Assembly: GCA_001464375.1 (NCBI GenBank)
Contig: LNEW01000172.1
Location: forward strand, 1 to 62,666
From: Rhodospirillales bacterium Ga0074136
GTDB lineage: Bacteria > Pseudomonadota > Alphaproteobacteria > Acetobacterales > Acetobacteraceae
Direction: 5' to 3'
Length of the DNA stretch: 62,666 bases
Each line of letters opens with the position of its first letter. The stretch's first letter is position 1. Below, in pieces: positions 1 to 7,945 of this stretch. The notes under the pieces are model-generated. The model was given only the letters and a program-made list of their open reading frames with translations, made no database searches and was not told the origin of the DNA. Both the position numbers and the translations under genes were made by a program.

Positions 1-974
1 CCGGCATCCCCCCCGCGCATTTCCAGGAAGCGCTTCAGCCGCACATCGGTGAACACCGTGGTGACGTGGTCCGCCCAATCGCCCATCGTCGCGGTGTGGC
101 CAGCCAGCGCCTCGGCGCGGCCTTCCATGAAGGCGCGGAATGGAATGCCCGCGGCGTCGATGTAGCGGCCCTCGCGCATGATGAAATACATCGGCACGTC
201 GAGCACCCAGTCGGCGAAGCGTTCGAAGCCGAAGCCATCCTCGAAGGCCACCGCCGGGATGCCGGTGCGGTCCGGGTCGGTATCGGTCCAGACCTTGCCG
301 CGCAGCGTGCGATAGCCGTTCGGCTTGCCTTCGGTGAAGGGCGAATTGGCGAAGATCGCGGTGGCCAGCGGCTGCAATGCCAGCGACACGCGCAGCTTCT
401 CGACCATGTCGGCCTCGTCGCCGAAATCGAGGTTCACCTGCACCGTGCAGGTGCGCAGCATCATGTCGAGGCCCATGTGCCCCACGCGCGGCATGTATTC
501 GCGCATGATCGCGTAGCGGCCCTTGGGCATCCACGGCATGTCCTCGCGCTTGGCCAGCGGATGGAAGCCGAGCGGCGCGAAGCCGAGGCCGAGCGGCCCG
601 GCGACCTTGCGCACTTCCTCCAGATGGTCGGCGGTCTCGGCATGGGTTTCGTGCAGCGTCAGCAGCGGCGCGCCGGACAATTCGAACTGCCCGCCGGGTT
701 CCAGCGAGACCGACGCCTCCCCGCGCTTCAGCCCGATCGGGTTGCCGCGGTCGAGGATGGGCTCCCACCCGAACGCCATCAGCCCTTCCAGCATGGCGCG
801 GATGCCGCCCGGTTCGTAGGGCGGCGGCACCAGGTCGTCATGGCGGAAGCCGAACTTCTCGTGCTCCGTGCCGATGCGCCAGGCGTCGCGCGGCTTGCTG
901 CCGGCGGCGAACCAGCCGGCAAGCTGGCGCGCCGAGGTGATCGGCGTAGGATCCGACTCGCCGGGATTCGACAT
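1..974 (-). CDS. gshA: Glutamate--cysteine ligase, 3' end outside window
   Basis: Joins L-glutamate and L-cysteine with ATP, the first step of glutathione synthesis in the cytoplasm. The start ATG lies at 974 and the frame stays open to the window edge, so only the N-terminal ~324 residues are present. The translation shows TEHEKFGF near the N-terminus, then LEPGGQFELSG and LHETH, as in the GCS2-like ligases of alphaproteobacteria and plants. The family normally has about 450 residues, so roughly a quarter is missing through truncation by the window rather than damage. It lies 36 bp downstream of rsmE on the same strand and may be co-transcribed with it (inference). Family assignment is confident. 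Confidence 0.88.
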   Translation of the reverse strand, partial: MSNPGESDPTPITSARQLAGWFAAGSKPRDAWRIGTEHEKFGFRHDDLVPPPYEPGGIRAMLEGLMAFGWEPILDRGNPIGLKRGEASVSLEPGGQFELSGAPLLTLHETHAETADHLEEVRKVAGPLGLGFAPLGFHPLAKREDMPWMPKGRYAIMREYMPRVGHMGLDMMLRTCTVQVNLDFGDEADMVEKLRVSLALQPLATAIFANSPFTEGKPNGYRTLRGKVWTDTDPDRTGIPAVAFEDGFGFERFADWVLDVPMYFIMREGRYIDAAGIPFRAFMEGRAEALAGHTATMGDWADHVTTVFTDVRLKRFLEMRGGDA

Positions 975-1010
975 GCAGCCCTTCCACGAACGCCACAGGA
1001 CGCGGCGCGT

Positions 1011-1736
1011 TCACGTCGCGGTCCAATCCCCCGCCAGTGCCTGGAGCACGGCAAGGCCCGCCACCGCCGCCGTCTCCGCCCGCAGGATGCGGGGGCCGAG
1101 GGCGACGGGGGTAACAAAGGCACGTCGGGTCGCATCGTCAAGTTCAGCCGGGTCGAAGCCCCCCTCGGGGCCGACCAGCCAGGCGCAGGGCAGCCGGAGT
1201 TTCGCCGCAACGCCACGGATCGGGGAGGCCTCGCGCCGTTCGGCGGCAACCAGGATCGGCGCGCCGTCCCACGCATCGAGCGCGGCATGCAGGGGCACCG
1301 CGGCAAGCACCACCGGCACCGAGAGCCTTTCGCATTGTTCCGCCGCGCCACGCGCGATCGCCGCCAGCCTTTCCGTGTTGACGCGGTCCACCACGGTGCG
1401 GCGCGTGATCACGGGCTGGATGACCGAGACGCCGAGCTCCGTCGCCTTCTCCACGACCCAGTCGAGCGCATCGCGCTTCAACGCCGCCACCAGCAGGCGC
1501 AGGTCCGGTTCCGGCGCCGGCGCGCGACGGCGCTCGCCGAGCACGAAGGCGCAGCGGTCCTTGCGCAGCGCAACGATCCGCGCGGCGAATTCCCCATCCC
1601 GCGCGTTGAACACCGCCACCGCATCGCCCACGCCGCGCCGCAGGACCGTGCCCAGGTGATGCGCCTGCGCCGCCGTGCCCGGCAGCTCGGCGCCTTCGGC
1701 CAGCGCATCGTCGAGGTGGCATCGCGGGGTGGACAT
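1011..1736 (-). CDS. rsmE: 16S rRNA (uracil-1498-N3)-methyltransferase RsmE
   Basis: Methylates N3 of U1498 in 16S rRNA using S-adenosylmethionine; a SPOUT-class trefoil-knot enzyme. The 241-residue protein is of normal length. Its N-terminal half has the PUA-like pattern (HHLGTVLRRGVGD). The C-terminal SAM-binding knot carries LVGPEGGFDPAE followed by LGPRILRAETA, both hallmarks of the family. The ATG at 1736 is only 29 bp from the start of the divergent ubiA, so the two promoters must overlap. gshA follows on the same strand. Confidence 0.93.
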   Translation of the reverse strand: MSTPRCHLDDALAEGAELPGTAAQAHHLGTVLRRGVGDAVAVFNARDGEFAARIVALRKDRCAFVLGERRRAPAPEPDLRLLVAALKRDALDWVVEKATELGVSVIQPVITRRTVVDRVNTERLAAIARGAAEQCERLSVPVVLAAVPLHAALDAWDGAPILVAAERREASPIRGVAAKLRLPCAWLVGPEGGFDPAELDDATRRAFVTPVALGPRILRAETAAVAGLAVLQALAGDWTAT

Positions 1737-1765
1737 GGCGGGTCTCCGCAGCCCTTATACGGCGC

Positions 1766-2665
1766 GTGAGCGGATACACCGACATTCGCGCCGGCGGCTG
1801 GGTGGCACGCCTGCCGGAAGGCTGGCGCCCCTATGCGCTGCTGATGCGCCTCGACCGGCCGATCGGGTCCTGGCTGCTGGTGCTGCCGGGCTTCTGGGCG
1901 TTTGCGCTGGCCGCACCGTCCTGGGGGCGGGGGTTGTGGCTGACCGTCCTGTTCGGGCTCGGCGCCGTGCTGATGCGCGGTGCGGGCTGCGTGGTGAACG
2001 ACCTGTGGGACCGCGACCTCGACCGGCAGGTGGAACGCACCGCGGGACGGCCGCTCGCCTCGGGGGCGGTCACACCGAAGCAGGCGCTGGCCTTCCTGAT
2101 GGGCCTGCTCCTGGTGTCGTGCGTGATCCTGCTGCAACTGCCCTGGATGGCGATCCTGCTCGGCGTGCTCTCGCTCGTTCCGATCGCGCTGTACCCGCTG
2201 GCCAAGCGCGTGACGGACTGGCCGCAGGCGGTGCTGGGGCTGGTGTTCTCCTGGGCGGCGCCGACCGGCTACGCGGCGGCGACCGGCGGGGTCGATGCCG
2301 CGGCGATCGCGCTGTGGGCCGCCGGGTTCTTCTGGATCCTGGGCTACGACACGATCTACGCGCACCAGGACCGCGAGGATGATGCGCTGGTCGGCATCCG
2401 GTCCACGGCGCTGCGCTTCGGGGAGAAGACGCGACCGTTCCTTGCCGCCTGCTACGCGGTCACGCTGGCACTGCTGGCACTGGCCGGTGCGCTGGCGGGC
2501 CTGTCATGGTGGTTCGCACCCGCGCTCCTGCTGCCGGCCGCGCTGCTGGCGCGCCAGGTCGTGCAGCTCGACATCCGCGATCCGGCATTGTGCCTTCGTC
2601 TGTTCAAGGCCAATCGCGACGTCGGCCTGGCCGTCGCGCTCGCCTTCCTGATCGGCCGTCTGTGA
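1766..2665 (+). CDS. ubiA: 4-hydroxybenzoate polyprenyltransferase UbiA
   Basis: Attaches the polyprenyl tail to 4-hydroxybenzoate in ubiquinone biosynthesis; an inner-membrane UbiA prenyltransferase. The 299-residue protein has about eight hydrophobic segments and both Asp-rich Mg-pyrophosphate motifs: NDLWDRDLDRQVERT near residue 75 and YAHQDREDDALVG near residue 200. The start is GTG at 1766; a start further downstream would remove the first amphipathic stretch. Its TGA overlaps the GTG of the next gene by four bases, which indicates translational coupling. Confidence 0.95.
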   Translation: MSGYTDIRAGGWVARLPEGWRPYALLMRLDRPIGSWLLVLPGFWAFALAAPSWGRGLWLTVLFGLGAVLMRGAGCVVNDLWDRDLDRQVERTAGRPLASGAVTPKQALAFLMGLLLVSCVILLQLPWMAILLGVLSLVPIALYPLAKRVTDWPQAVLGLVFSWAAPTGYAAATGGVDAAAIALWAAGFFWILGYDTIYAHQDREDDALVGIRSTALRFGEKTRPFLAACYAVTLALLALAGALAGLSWWFAPALLLPAALLARQVVQLDIRDPALCLRLFKANRDVGLAVALAFLIGRL

Positions 2666-3303
2666 CGCCGGAAGATTTCGTCCGCGCTCACACGATCCCC
2701 GCCCGCGCGCCCCTGGTGCCCGAGATCGCGCTGCACCTGGCCACCGAGATCACGCCGATCTGGCAGGCCACGGAGGCCTGGCTGGCCGAACGCAACATCG
2801 AACCGCCGTTCTGGGCCTTCGCCTGGCCAGGTGGGCAGGCAACGGCGCGGCTGCTGCTCGATGAACCCACGCGCGTGGCCGGCCGGCGCGTGCTGGATTT
2901 CGCCGCCGGCTGCGGCATCGCGGCGGTGGCGGCGGCGATGTCCGGCGCCGCGCTCGTGGAAGCCGCCGAGATCGACCCGCTCGCCCTCGCCGCCGTGCGG
3001 CTGAACGCGGCGCTGAACGGCGTGGCAGTCGCCACGCCCGAAGGTGACATCGTGGGCAGCACCTGCCGCTGGGATGTCATCCTCGCCGGCGATGTCTGCT
3101 ACGAGGCGCCAATGACCGCCCATATCCTGCCCTGGCTGCGCGCCATGGCGGCGGCGGGCGCCGAGGTGCTGCTGGCCGACCCCGGCCGCGCCTATTTGCC
3201 GCGCGCCGGCCTGCAGGCCGTGGCCTGCCACGCGGTGCCCACCACCCTCGAACTCGAGGACCGCATGGTGCGCGAGGTCACCATCCACCGCCTGCTGCCC
3301 TGA
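2662..3303 (+). CDS. Class I SAM-dependent protein methyltransferase (ETFB-lysine/NNT1-like)
   Basis: A 213-residue Rossmann-fold methyltransferase. SAM motif I is VLDFAAGCGIAAVAAA, followed by the acidic EIDP, and motif IV is DVILAGDVCYE, a pattern typical of the lysine methyltransferase group that includes mitochondrial ETF-beta methyltransferase. The GTG start at 2662 overlaps the ubiA stop (GTGA), so the two are likely co-translated. A longer reading from 2506 is out of frame with ubiA and low in complexity, so I rejected it. The substrate is not shown by sequence; ETF-beta is an inference from family resemblance. Confidence 0.82.
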   Translation: MTPEDFVRAHTIPARAPLVPEIALHLATEITPIWQATEAWLAERNIEPPFWAFAWPGGQATARLLLDEPTRVAGRRVLDFAAGCGIAAVAAAMSGAALVEAAEIDPLALAAVRLNAALNGVAVATPEGDIVGSTCRWDVILAGDVCYEAPMTAHILPWLRAMAAAGAEVLLADPGRAYLPRAGLQAVACHAVPTTLELEDRMVREVTIHRLLP

Positions 3304-3368
3304 CTCATTCCGGTGACACCTGCGGTCGGAAGGCGCATGGTCTCGCGGCTGGCAAGGGAGGACGCGCC

Positions 3369-3785
3369 ATGAACCGCCTCGTCGGAATGCTGCTGCTGTC
3401 GCTGCTGGCCGCCGCGCCGGCCCTCGCACAGACTCAGTACCAGTACGACGCGCAAGGCCGCATTGCCGGTTCGACCGTGCGCAGCGGAAACACCATCCAC
3501 CGCTACGATGCCGCCGGGCGGCTGGTCGGGTCGAGCAACGTCACCGGCAACGGCACCGTCCAGCACTACAACCGCCAGGGCTACACCGGCAGCAGCGAGC
3601 GCGGGGCCAATGGCACCGTCCGGCACTACAATCGCCAGGGGCTGGCCGGTACCTCGGAACGCGGGTCGAACGGCGCGGTGCGCCACTACGACGCACGGGG
3701 GCGGCTGTCAGGCACCACCGAACGCGACAGCGCGGGCAACCTCCGCCGCTACGACGCGCAGGGGCGGCTGATGGGCACGCGCTGA
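3369..3785 (+). CDS. Small secreted YD-repeat-like protein
   Basis: A 138-residue protein with a clear signal peptide (hydrophobic core LLLSLLAAAPALA, cleavage near residue 21). The mature part is almost entirely about six tandem units of 19-20 residues with the pattern HYDxxGRLxGTSxRxxNGTV. This resembles the YD repeats of Rhs/teneurin proteins but in miniature, with no toxin or carrier domain. Such repeats form beta-strand structures that often bind carbohydrate (family knowledge). The role here is unknown. A good GGGAGG ribosome site precedes the ATG. Its stop codon abuts the stop of the convergent WD40-cytochrome gene with no spacer. Confidence 0.8.
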   Translation: MNRLVGMLLLSLLAAAPALAQTQYQYDAQGRIAGSTVRSGNTIHRYDAAGRLVGSSNVTGNGTVQHYNRQGYTGSSERGANGTVRHYNRQGLAGTSERGSNGAVRHYDARGRLSGTTERDSAGNLRRYDAQGRLMGTR

Positions 3786-5045
3786 TCAGCGCGTCGCCTG
3801 GTCGAGGAAGCGCAGCAAGGCGGCCATGTCCTCGGCGTTCTCCAGCCGCTGAACCGGCATCCTGGTGCCCGGCGTGACCACGTCGGGCCCGCGGGTGAAC
3901 AGGTCCGCCACGCTTTCGGGCGTCCAGACGATGTCACCGCGCGCCAGGCGTTCCGAATAGGCATAGCCCGCGACGCCGCCCATGCGCCGACCGAACAGGT
4001 TGTGCAGATGCGGCCCGGCCATGTTGCCGCCCTCGGCGGTCAGCGCGTGGCAGGCGGAGCAGGCGCGGAACACGCGCGCGCCATGCGCATCAAGGCCCTC
4101 GCGCGGCGCCGCCTCCCCGGCCTCGCCGACCGGCCCCAGCGCTCGCCCCGCCAGCGCATCCCAGCGCCGCACGCGCCGATCGGCGCCGCCGGTCCACAGC
4201 GTGCGGCCATCGCTGTCGAAGGCGGCCGACCAGACCGGCGTGCCGGGGCCATCCAGTGTCTGGACCAGCCGGCCATCCGGCAGCGACAGCACCGCCACGC
4301 TGCCACCCAGCGAGGCCGCCGCCAGCAGCGTGCCCGATGCATTCACCGCCAGTGCCACGATCGGGCGTGCGCCCGAAAGCACCTCCCGCACCGCGCCCTC
4401 CCGCGCGACCAGGTGGACCAGGCCATCCACGCCACCGACCGCCAGCACGCCATCCGGCAGCGCGGCCAACGCATTGCGCGGCAGGCCGAATTCGGCGAGC
4501 ACCTCGGCCGAGCCATCCTGGCGCCACGCGCGCAGCGTGCCGTCGAAACCTGCGCTGACCGGCACGCCATCGGCGCGGAACGCCACCGCGTTGACGTTGC
4601 CGCGATGGCCTTCCAGCACGAGCGGCGGCGCGCCGTCGCGCCATAGCCGCACCGTGCCGTCCCAGGCCGCGGAGGACAGCACGCCATCGCGCCAGGCCAG
4701 CCCCGCCACCGGCGCGTCATGGCCCTCCAGCACGCGCAGTGGCTGCCCCGCACGCGGATCGGCGGGCCAGATGGCAATGCGCCCATCCTCCCCGCCCGAG
4801 GCCACGCCGCCCTCCGGCAGCGCGACCAGCGCATTCACCGCGCCCGCATGCCAGCGCACCACCGCGCGCGCGCGGCCGCTCGCCAGGTCCCAGAAGATCA
4901 CCGACTGGTCGAAGCCCGCCGAGGCCAGCGCGCCACCGCCCGGTGCGACCGCCAGCGCGCGCACCGGCCCGCCATGCACCGCACCCTGGTCCTGCGCGGC
5001 CACCGGCAGCGCGAGCAGCGCCAGCAGCAGCGCGCGCCGCAGCAT
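3786..5045 (-). CDS. Periplasmic WD40 beta-propeller fused to cytochrome c
   Basis: A 419-residue exported protein. A signal peptide (residues 1-18, LLLALLALPVAA) is followed by about seven WD40 units to roughly residue 300, with recognisable endings such as VIFWD, IAIW, VRLW and VRRWD. A class I cytochrome c domain fills the last ~100 residues. The heme-binding CSACH is at 329-333 and a likely axial Met (TRMP) near residue 396. It is probably a periplasmic electron carrier whose propeller docks a partner (inference); the partner is not apparent nearby. The ATG shares one base with the stop of the upstream SDR (TGATG), so the pair is coupled. Confidence 0.85.
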   Translation of the reverse strand: MLRRALLLALLALPVAAQDQGAVHGGPVRALAVAPGGGALASAGFDQSVIFWDLASGRARAVVRWHAGAVNALVALPEGGVASGGEDGRIAIWPADPRAGQPLRVLEGHDAPVAGLAWRDGVLSSAAWDGTVRLWRDGAPPLVLEGHRGNVNAVAFRADGVPVSAGFDGTLRAWRQDGSAEVLAEFGLPRNALAALPDGVLAVGGVDGLVHLVAREGAVREVLSGARPIVALAVNASGTLLAAASLGGSVAVLSLPDGRLVQTLDGPGTPVWSAAFDSDGRTLWTGGADRRVRRWDALAGRALGPVGEAGEAAPREGLDAHGARVFRACSACHALTAEGGNMAGPHLHNLFGRRMGGVAGYAYSERLARGDIVWTPESVADLFTRGPDVVTPGTRMPVQRLENAEDMAALLRFLDQATR

Positions 5046-5794
5046 CAGATCACCACGCCGCCGCTGACATGGATCACCTGCCCGGTCACGTAGGCGGCGC
5101 CGGGCGAGGCCAGAAATGCGATTGCCGCCGCGACATCGTCGGGCGTGCCCAACCGCTTCATCGGAATCCGGGCCGCGATCGCATCCCATTGCGCGGCATC
5201 CAGCGCCGCATGCGCCCCCGGGTCCTTGCGCGTGTAGCCGGGTGCCACGGCGTTCACCGTCACCGCCGGCGCCCATTCCAGCGCCAGCGCCTTGACCAGC
5301 GCCTCGGTGGCCGCCTTGGCGGCGGCGGAGGCGGGAAACACCGTGACGTCGTTGCGGAACAGATGCGCCACGAAGGACGACACCGCGATCAGCCGCGGGT
5401 CGCGCCCCTCGCGCAGGATCGGCCCCGCGGCGCGCGCGATGCGCAGGAAGGCCAGCGCGATCGCGTCGTGGCTTTTGGCAAAGCCGGCATCGGTGAGACT
5501 CGCGACCGGCGTGCGGTCCGCGAAGCCGGCATTCGAGACGACGACATCCAGCCCACCCAGCAGCCCCGCCGCCTCCTCCACCGCGCGTTCCGGTGCGCCG
5601 GCCTCGGCCAGGTCGCAGAAGATCTCGAAGGCCTCGCCGCCGCGGTCGCGCACCGCGGCGGCGGTGCGCGCCGATCCTTCCCGGTTGCCGCGCGTATGCA
5701 CGGCGATCGCCACGCCCGGTCCGGCCAGCGCGCGGCAGGCGGCCGCCCCGATCCCACTGGCCGCCCCGGTCACGAGAAGTTTCCGCGTTGTCAT
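5045..5794 (-). CDS. Short-chain dehydrogenase/reductase
   Basis: A 249-residue classical SDR using NAD(P)H. Seen: TGAASGIGAA (nucleotide-binding TGxxxGIG), SNAG in the NNAG position, and ending AYVTGQVIHVSGGVV as in FabG-like enzymes. At the usual YxxxK catalytic position the reading is FPASAAAKAA, so the expected Tyr is replaced by Ser while Lys is kept. The start is taken at 5794 (MTTRKLLVTG); an ATG at 5815 would add seven residues. The substrate cannot be inferred. It is transcribed ahead of, and overlaps, the WD40-cytochrome gene. Confidence 0.78.
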   Translation of the reverse strand: MTTRKLLVTGAASGIGAAACRALAGPGVAIAVHTRGNREGSARTAAAVRDRGGEAFEIFCDLAEAGAPERAVEEAAGLLGGLDVVVSNAGFADRTPVASLTDAGFAKSHDAIALAFLRIARAAGPILREGRDPRLIAVSSFVAHLFRNDVTVFPASAAAKAATEALVKALALEWAPAVTVNAVAPGYTRKDPGAHAALDAAQWDAIAARIPMKRLGTPDDVAAAIAFLASPGAAYVTGQVIHVSGGVVI

Positions 5795-5828
5795 CTGTGC
5801 AGCCCCGAAGTCCATGCCATGCTCATCC

Positions 5829-5859
5829 GGCGACGAGCGTCGCCACGAAACACTATAAC
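5829..5859 (+). promoter_or_regulatory. Possible promoter and operator before cyclase-family gene
   Basis: The 80-bp divergent spacer contains a perfect inverted repeat, GGCGAC-4-GTCGCC (5829-5844), followed by TATAAC at 5854-5859, a good -10 match in this GC-rich genome. No convincing -35 is visible. The arrangement suggests a regulated promoter for the gene starting at 5875 (inference). Confidence 0.35.
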
Positions 5860-5874
5860 AAGGGAAGAAACACC

Positions 5875-6861
5875 ATGAAGACGCTCTCGCGCCGCGGCCT
5901 GTTCGGCGTGGCGTGCCTCGGCTGCGGCGGGGCGCATATGGGACTGACGGCAACGCCGGTCCAGGCACAACAGAATTGGTCCCCGCCCGCCGCCGCACAG
6001 CGCTGCCCGTCGCGCTGGGGGGCCGCCGACCGCCGCGGCTCCATGAACCTGATGACGCCCGCCCGCGCGCAGTCCGCCGCGCGGTTGATCCGCACCGGCG
6101 AGAGCGTGGAGCTCGGCCACACCCTCGCCCCGACCATGCCCTTCTTCGGCACGCGGCGCTTCGACCTGCATACCAAGCGCACCTTCATGAACCCGGAAGC
6201 CAACCGGCGCGGGTCGAACGAGGAGATCGTGATCACCGAGATCGGCCAGGTCGGCACGCAGCTCGACGCCTTCCCGCACCAGACCATCGGCGACGAGGTC
6301 TACAACTGCGTCAACCAGCCATCGATCACCAGCCGCGCCGGCTTCACCGAGATGGGCGTGCACACCATCGGCACCGTCTTCACCCGCGGCCTGCTGATCG
6401 ACGTGGCCGGCGCCAAGGGCGTGCCGGTGCTGCCGGACGACTACGAGATCACGGTCGCCGACCTCGAACAGGCGCTGACGCGGCAGAACAGCAACATCCA
6501 GGAGGGCGACGCGGTCATCATCCACACCGGCTGGGGCACGCTGTGGGGCCGCGACAATGCGCGATACGTCCGCACCTGCCCGGGCATCGGCGTGGCGGCG
6601 GCTGAATGGATCATCGGGCGCAACCCGATGCTGATGGGCGCGGACAACTGGCCGGTGGAATGCGCGCCGTCCAAGACCATGCCGAACGCGTCGCTGCCGG
6701 TGCACCAGATCGCGCTGGTGGTGCACGGCGTGCACCTGCTCGAGAACATGAAGCTCGATGAGCTGGCGCGCCGCCCACAGAAGGAATTCGCCTTCATGAT
6801 GCAGCCCCTCAAGGTGCAGGGCGGCAGCGGGTCCACCGTCGCGCCGACTGCGATGTTCTGA
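5875..6861 (+). CDS. Exported cyclase-family (kynurenine formamidase-like) hydrolase
   Basis: A 328-residue metal-dependent hydrolase of the cyclase superfamily (PF04199 type). The N-terminus has a Tat-like signal, SRRGLFGVACLGCGG, ending in VQA-QQ, so export in folded form is likely. Family features seen: GTQLDAFPHQTIGDEVYN, a variant of the metal-binding HxGTHxDAPxH region; DAVIIHTGWGTLW; and DNWPVE near the C-terminus. The substrate is uncertain: homologues open lactones or hydrolyse N-formyl groups. A GGGAAG ribosome site precedes the ATG. The dehydrogenase downstream may act in the same pathway, though a strong hairpin lies between them. Confidence 0.8.
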   Translation: MKTLSRRGLFGVACLGCGGAHMGLTATPVQAQQNWSPPAAAQRCPSRWGAADRRGSMNLMTPARAQSAARLIRTGESVELGHTLAPTMPFFGTRRFDLHTKRTFMNPEANRRGSNEEIVITEIGQVGTQLDAFPHQTIGDEVYNCVNQPSITSRAGFTEMGVHTIGTVFTRGLLIDVAGAKGVPVLPDDYEITVADLEQALTRQNSNIQEGDAVIIHTGWGTLWGRDNARYVRTCPGIGVAAAEWIIGRNPMLMGADNWPVECAPSKTMPNASLPVHQIALVVHGVHLLENMKLDELARRPQKEFAFMMQPLKVQGGSGSTVAPTAMF

Positions 6862-6866
6862 GCGCA

Positions 6867-6897
6867 CGGCGGGGCGGGTTGCCCGCCCGCCCCGCCG
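6867..6897 (+). terminator. Terminator-like hairpin after the cyclase-family gene
   Basis: A perfect 12-bp GC-only inverted repeat (6867-6878 with 6886-6897) with a 7-base loop lies six bases after the stop codon. It has no U-tract, so it may act as an attenuator or as an RNA-stabilising end. Confidence 0.5.
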
Positions 6898-6934
6898 GCC
6901 GCATCCTCCGCCGCATCCGAACGGAGGAAACCAG

Positions 6935-7945
6935 GTGACGCTGACCGTGCTCGAGCCCGAGGGGCTCTATCCCGACACCTCGCTCGAACAACGGATCATG
7001 GGGCCGACGGTGCGAATCCTGCAGGGGCCCTGCAAGGCGTCACTGGCCGAACTGCCCGACGAGATGTGCCAGCAGGCCGATGCGCTGATGACGCTGCGCA
7101 TGGCGGTGCCGGCCGACCAGATCGCGCGGTTCCCCAAGCTACGCGTGATCATCCGCATGGGCGTCGGCTACGACCGCGTGGACCGCGTGGCGGCGGCGGC
7201 CCGCGGCATCAAGGTCTGCAACGTGCCCGACTACGGCACGCAGGAAGTCGCGGAATTCGCGGTGCTGATGGCGCTCGCGCTGCGCCGCGGCCTCACGCTG
7301 TACCACGACACCCAGCGCGGCCCGAACCCCGCTCCCTGGGGCGTGATGCGCCACCCCGCGGTACGCCGGCAGGAGGTGCAGACCTTCGGCATCCTCGGCC
7401 TTGGGCGCATCGGCACGGCGGCGGCATTGCGCGCCAAGGCGCTGGGCTACCGCGTGGTGTTCTACGACCCGGCGCTGCCGAACGGTGCCGACCGCGCGAT
7501 CGGCGTCACGCGCACCCGCACGATGGACGAGATGCTGGCGCAGGCCGACGTGCTGTCCATCCACTGCCCGCTGACGCGCGCCACGCGCGGCCTGGTCGGC
7601 GAACGCGAATTGCGCCTGCTGCCGCAGAACGCCGTGGTCATCAACACCGCGCGCGGCCCGATCCTGGATATCGATGCGCTGGAACGCGTGATGCGCGAAG
7701 GCCACATCGCGGCCGCCGGCCTTGACGTCATCCCGGTGGAACCGCCGGGCAACGATGTCCCATCCCTGCTGCGCGCCTATCGCGACCGCGAGGACTGGCT
7801 GACCGGCCGCCTCATCATCTGCCCGCACATCGCCTTCCACACGCCCGAGGCGTGGGACGACATCCGCCTGAAAGCCGCCGAGACCATGCGCGACGTGCTG
7901 GTCGAGGGGCTGAACACCAACGTCATCCCGCCCGAGAGCGACTGA
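6935..7945 (+). CDS. D-2-hydroxyacid dehydrogenase family protein (CtBP/phosphoglycerate dehydrogenase type)
   Basis: A 336-residue NAD-dependent D-2-hydroxyacid dehydrogenase. The Rossmann motif is GILGLGRIGTAAA, followed by the acidic FYDP. The substrate Arg lies in INTARGPILD, a Glu in GLDVIPVEPPG, and the catalytic His in CPHIAFHT. The GTG start at 6935 has a good GGAGG seven bases upstream. The closest named families are the C-terminal binding protein and SerA-like groups, but there is no regulatory ACT domain, so phosphoglycerate is unlikely. The last 23 bases overlap the convergent MATE gene. Confidence 0.85.
   Translation: MTLTVLEPEGLYPDTSLEQRIMGPTVRILQGPCKASLAELPDEMCQQADALMTLRMAVPADQIARFPKLRVIIRMGVGYDRVDRVAAAARGIKVCNVPDYGTQEVAEFAVLMALALRRGLTLYHDTQRGPNPAPWGVMRHPAVRRQEVQTFGILGLGRIGTAAALRAKALGYRVVFYDPALPNGADRAIGVTRTRTMDEMLAQADVLSIHCPLTRATRGLVGERELRLLPQNAVVINTARGPILDIDALERVMREGHIAAAGLDVIPVEPPGNDVPSLLRAYRDREDWLTGRLIICPHIAFHTPEAWDDIRLKAAETMRDVLVEGLNTNVIPPESD

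Noticed and set aside
66..1769. Very long open frames antisense to real genes (for example 66-1769 plus, 20906-related plus frames, 46057-48522 minus beyond the hydrolase)
   Set aside because: High GC leaves few stops in all frames. Their translations are Arg/His/Ala/Pro-rich and match no family, while the opposite strand carries clear motifs.
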